From positions 2,590,150-2,642,898 of the forward strand of contig FN649726.1 in assembly GCA_000310025.1 (NCBI GenBank): a DNA stretch of 52,749 bases. Direction: 5' to 3'. The notes beneath the pieces were generated by a model. The model was not told the DNA's origin and did no database searches. It worked only from the letters and a program-made list of their open reading frames with translations. The translations under genes were made by a program, and so were the position numbers. This DNA is from Ectocarpus siliculosus (taxonomy: Eukaryota; Sar; Phaeophyceae; Ectocarpales; Ectocarpaceae). Each line of letters begins with the position of its first letter. Position 1 is the first letter of the stretch. This document shows, piece after piece, positions 50,529-52,749 of the stretch.

Positions 50529-52012
50529 GCAATTCTCTCTCTCTCTGTTTCCCTCTCTCTCTCCCTTTCTCTGTCGTCTCTCTCTTTCTCTCCTCCCCCC
50601 CCTATCCCCCCCCCCCCCCCCCCCTCTTCCCTGTGTCATGCGCGCGTGGTGTGCTACGTCGATCGCACTCGGCGCTGTCGGCCGCTTCGTGCTTGCTTGG
50701 CACAATAGATATCCCTTCCCATGGGAAACTACGGCGGCGTTCGTTTTGAGGGTGAAGGCTAAGGGACCCCCAGACGAGATGGTCACTCTGGAGGTGGACC
50801 GCAACGTGTGAGATACTTGTAGCAGCAGAATTTGGAGTAGCAGACAAACAGCGATAGCGGCAGCGGGGGCGCCAAGTATCGTGCCTAGAACCACCGCCCT
50901 GCCCATACTTATGTTCCGATCCCCGCCAACACCTGTTTGGGTACGTACGTTTTGCTGTATTTCTGTTGCCGTCGTTTTGGATAGCATATCTTCTCCGACG
51001 GTCCTAGTTGATTCGTCGATCTTTCTCCCCCCTACCTGACTTTTTTTGCCTCACTTTCGTCTCCCTAGCTGCCATTTTAGTTATCCGAAACGTAACACGC
51101 TTGCCGCTGGTGCACCAAACGTGGCATCTACGTTTGTCCCGTGGGTTGCTCCACGCCACCCCACTCTATCCCACCCTACCCCCCTACCGCCAGCTTCAAG
51201 TACAACGTGCACATGCCTTGGTACGCCCGGCTAGTCCTCGGAAAGAACATCATTTGGCACGACGTTCTTCACGCGAACCCAACCACCAAGGTACGTTCGT
51301 GCTACTGCTGTTGCACTCCTACTCCTGCTGCAACTATGATACAGGACACGTTACTACGCCCTAGGTCACTACAGTGCTGTCGACGTGATCGAGTGTGGCG
51401 GCGTGTGTTTTGTCCTACATCTTCCGAATAGAAAAAAATGTAGTATCTACGGGTGTAAATGGTTTCCCAGCAGTCCGTATCTGTTGGTGGGAGGGGAGGC
51501 GGCAGTGCCGAGGATTTCGCTCATCACCTCCCTCCAGCCTCATCCTATCGCGGCAACGACTCCCACTTTAATATTTCTGATTGCGCGCTTCAGAACCCTG
51601 CTGATGGACGTTCTCTGCTGCTGAGCCCACCTTGATACACATTGCTATGTACAACGTGTGGAAGCTGATCGGGAATCGTGCTGATAGAAGTAACTCCATT
51701 GTATGACTGCATTGCGTACTCGTCACCTTCAACCAATTTTCGCCTCCGTGTGTTTCGTTCGTATCGTTTGAATTCTGCTTCCCTCAAAACTGTCTGCTGC
51801 AATGTGGTGCATTGATTATTTCCCTGCTGCACTTGCACCCGCTTGTCCAGACGCTGTCTGAAGATGGCATCAACATGAGCCTGCAACGGCTAGGCACGGT
51901 GCGGGACTGCTCATCGTGGCGGGCATGCGAGGATGATCCAAACGTGACCATGTACAGTAAGCGAGTGGACTTTGACATCCGCATGCCGGTGGGGCCAACG
52001 ATCATGATGCAG
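48665..52012 (+). CDS. Unrecognised gene, at least 3-5 exons, probably continues past the window
   Basis: Three exons are convincing by phase and codon use: 50709-50807, 51194-51290 and 51851-52012. Joined, they include WETTAAFVLRVKAKGPPDEM, LEVDRNVFKYNVHMPWYAR, LGKNIIWHDVLHANPTTK, CSSWRACEDDPNVTMYSKR and VDFDIRMPVGPTIMMQ. An upstream exon ending at 49880 (SWSILMDFR) and a possible first exon at 48665-48771 are phase-compatible (the second would begin at about 49617), but their codon bias is weak. The W...Y.k...DF.i..P.GP pattern faintly recalls the VASt lipid-transfer domain, but I would not assign it. No stop was reached, and no further exon is clear before the poly(G) end. Confidence 0.45.
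48910..49105 (+). repeat. Imperfect tandem duplication of ~90-100 bp
   Basis: Two adjacent units begin CTTGGATTCGCGTC.GAAGTA, continue with ACGCAGCAGTGG and TTGCGAT, and end ATACCTTGCCCGT.AT. The second unit has a small insertion before GGATGTATACC. Confidence 0.85.
50457..50625 (+). repeat. GTCT tetranucleotide microsatellite followed by CT-rich and poly(C) tracts
   Basis: About 18 GTCT/CTGT units (50457-50530) run into CT-rich sequence and then a C tract at about 50606-50624. The whole lies in an intron of the unrecognised gene, about 80 bases before its exon at 50709. Confidence 0.95.
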
Positions 52013-52749
52013 GTATGGTATCGATCACGTAACGTGGGCCTCTATGATAAGTAGAAGAGTTCAGGTTCTCGGCTAAGGGGTACAAGTATGATCGACTCAC
52101 TCCCATGCGTATCTTTGATGGGCGTGATTCAGAAAACGGCGTAAATAAATGACTCAGGCCTTTGACACAGCTGTCATTCCACACTACTGGTGTGTGCTCC
52201 CGGCGGCAGTCTATCCATGGTGCGCACAAGTCAGATACCCATGCGTTCCCGTGTGCTGAGTCCTTTGTTGTCGTTGAATCGTTAGCGGGGATTGATTGCC
52301 ACAGAACGCACCAATACTCAAGAACACGCTTTTTGTTCAACCCTTGCTCCATTCTTGATCAGAGCGGAGAAATATCCGGGAATGTAGAACATAGGCGAGT
52401 GTGGGTACTGTAAGGATCGAGTTCTTCCATTTCGTGAGATCGAACCCTCAATCAAAATCAATTTCTCGAGCGGTGGCGCGTTCTGTGGTCCACAATGCTT
52501 TTCGTCCTGCGCCTAGTGTTTTCTCGGCGATCGGACGTACAACTACTCGGTGTAGTGTATGGTGTAAGAAGGTACACGACGGAGATGAACGGTCGTTTTA
52601 AGACATATTGATCCACGTGGCGGTTGGTTTTTGGACACAGCCACAGCGCGGTGGGCATGTGACAAGGCAGGGAGGCTGGGTCATCTACTCGATCGCCGAG
52701 GTTCTTTGGCGCTAGCCGCCGTCGGGGGGGGGGGGGGGGGGGGGGGGGG
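52013..52749. other. Window end with 26-base poly(G), no exon identified
   Basis: I could not find the next exon of the unrecognised gene here. Bases 52724-52749 are all G, which probably marks the contig end at an unsequenceable homopolymer. Confidence 0.6.

Noticed and set aside
52724-52749. Terminal poly(G) as a telomere
   Set aside because: It is a pure homopolymer without a TTAGGG-type unit, more consistent with a homopolymer-broken contig.

Overview
The window looks like a contig from a photosynthetic stramenopile nuclear genome, most likely a brown alga close to Ectocarpus. Three things point there. The genes are broken into many short exons by introns of about 0.3-2 kb, with GT..AG borders. 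The phosphoribulokinase carries a signal peptide followed by an AAF-type plastid-import motif, as expected for a secondary red plastid. Neighbouring genes mostly alternate between strands. All exon borders below were joined by eye using splice dinucleotides, reading-frame phase and protein-family conservation. No transcript evidence was available.

Layout: (1) 1-1994 is low-complexity sequence with a SINE-like repeat. (2) 1995-7514 (+) is plastid phosphoribulokinase (5 exons). (3) 9808-11792 (-) is a probable mitochondrial protein made of five to six repeats of about 80 residues (2 exons). (4) 12733-26894 (+) is a fatty-acyl-AMP ligase fused to an acyl carrier protein domain and hydrophobic membrane segments (at least 16 exons). 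One of its introns holds a hairpin element and a 2.1-kb minisatellite. (5) 26500-28200 is a repeat-rich stretch with a 73-base assembly gap. It is followed by the 3' end of an acyltransferase-like ORF (28213-28686, +), which may belong to the preceding gene. (6) 30222-38066 (-) is TIM50 (7 exons), with a dead non-LTR retrotransposon inserted antisense in its second intron. (7) 38543-47143 (+) is a secreted purple acid phosphatase (9 exons), divergent from TIM50 across 476 bp. One of its introns contains a 1.1-kb inverted repeat. (8) 48665-52012 (+) is an unrecognised gene that is probably cut by the window end.

The genes do not form one pathway; they cover Calvin cycle, mitochondrial import, lipid activation and phosphate scavenging. 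The most interesting material is the membrane-anchored FAAL-ACP protein, the repeat protein whose repeat motif is completed by splicing, and a LINE/SINE family that shares a 3' tail ending in poly(C). The gap and both contig ends also lie at C/G homopolymers.
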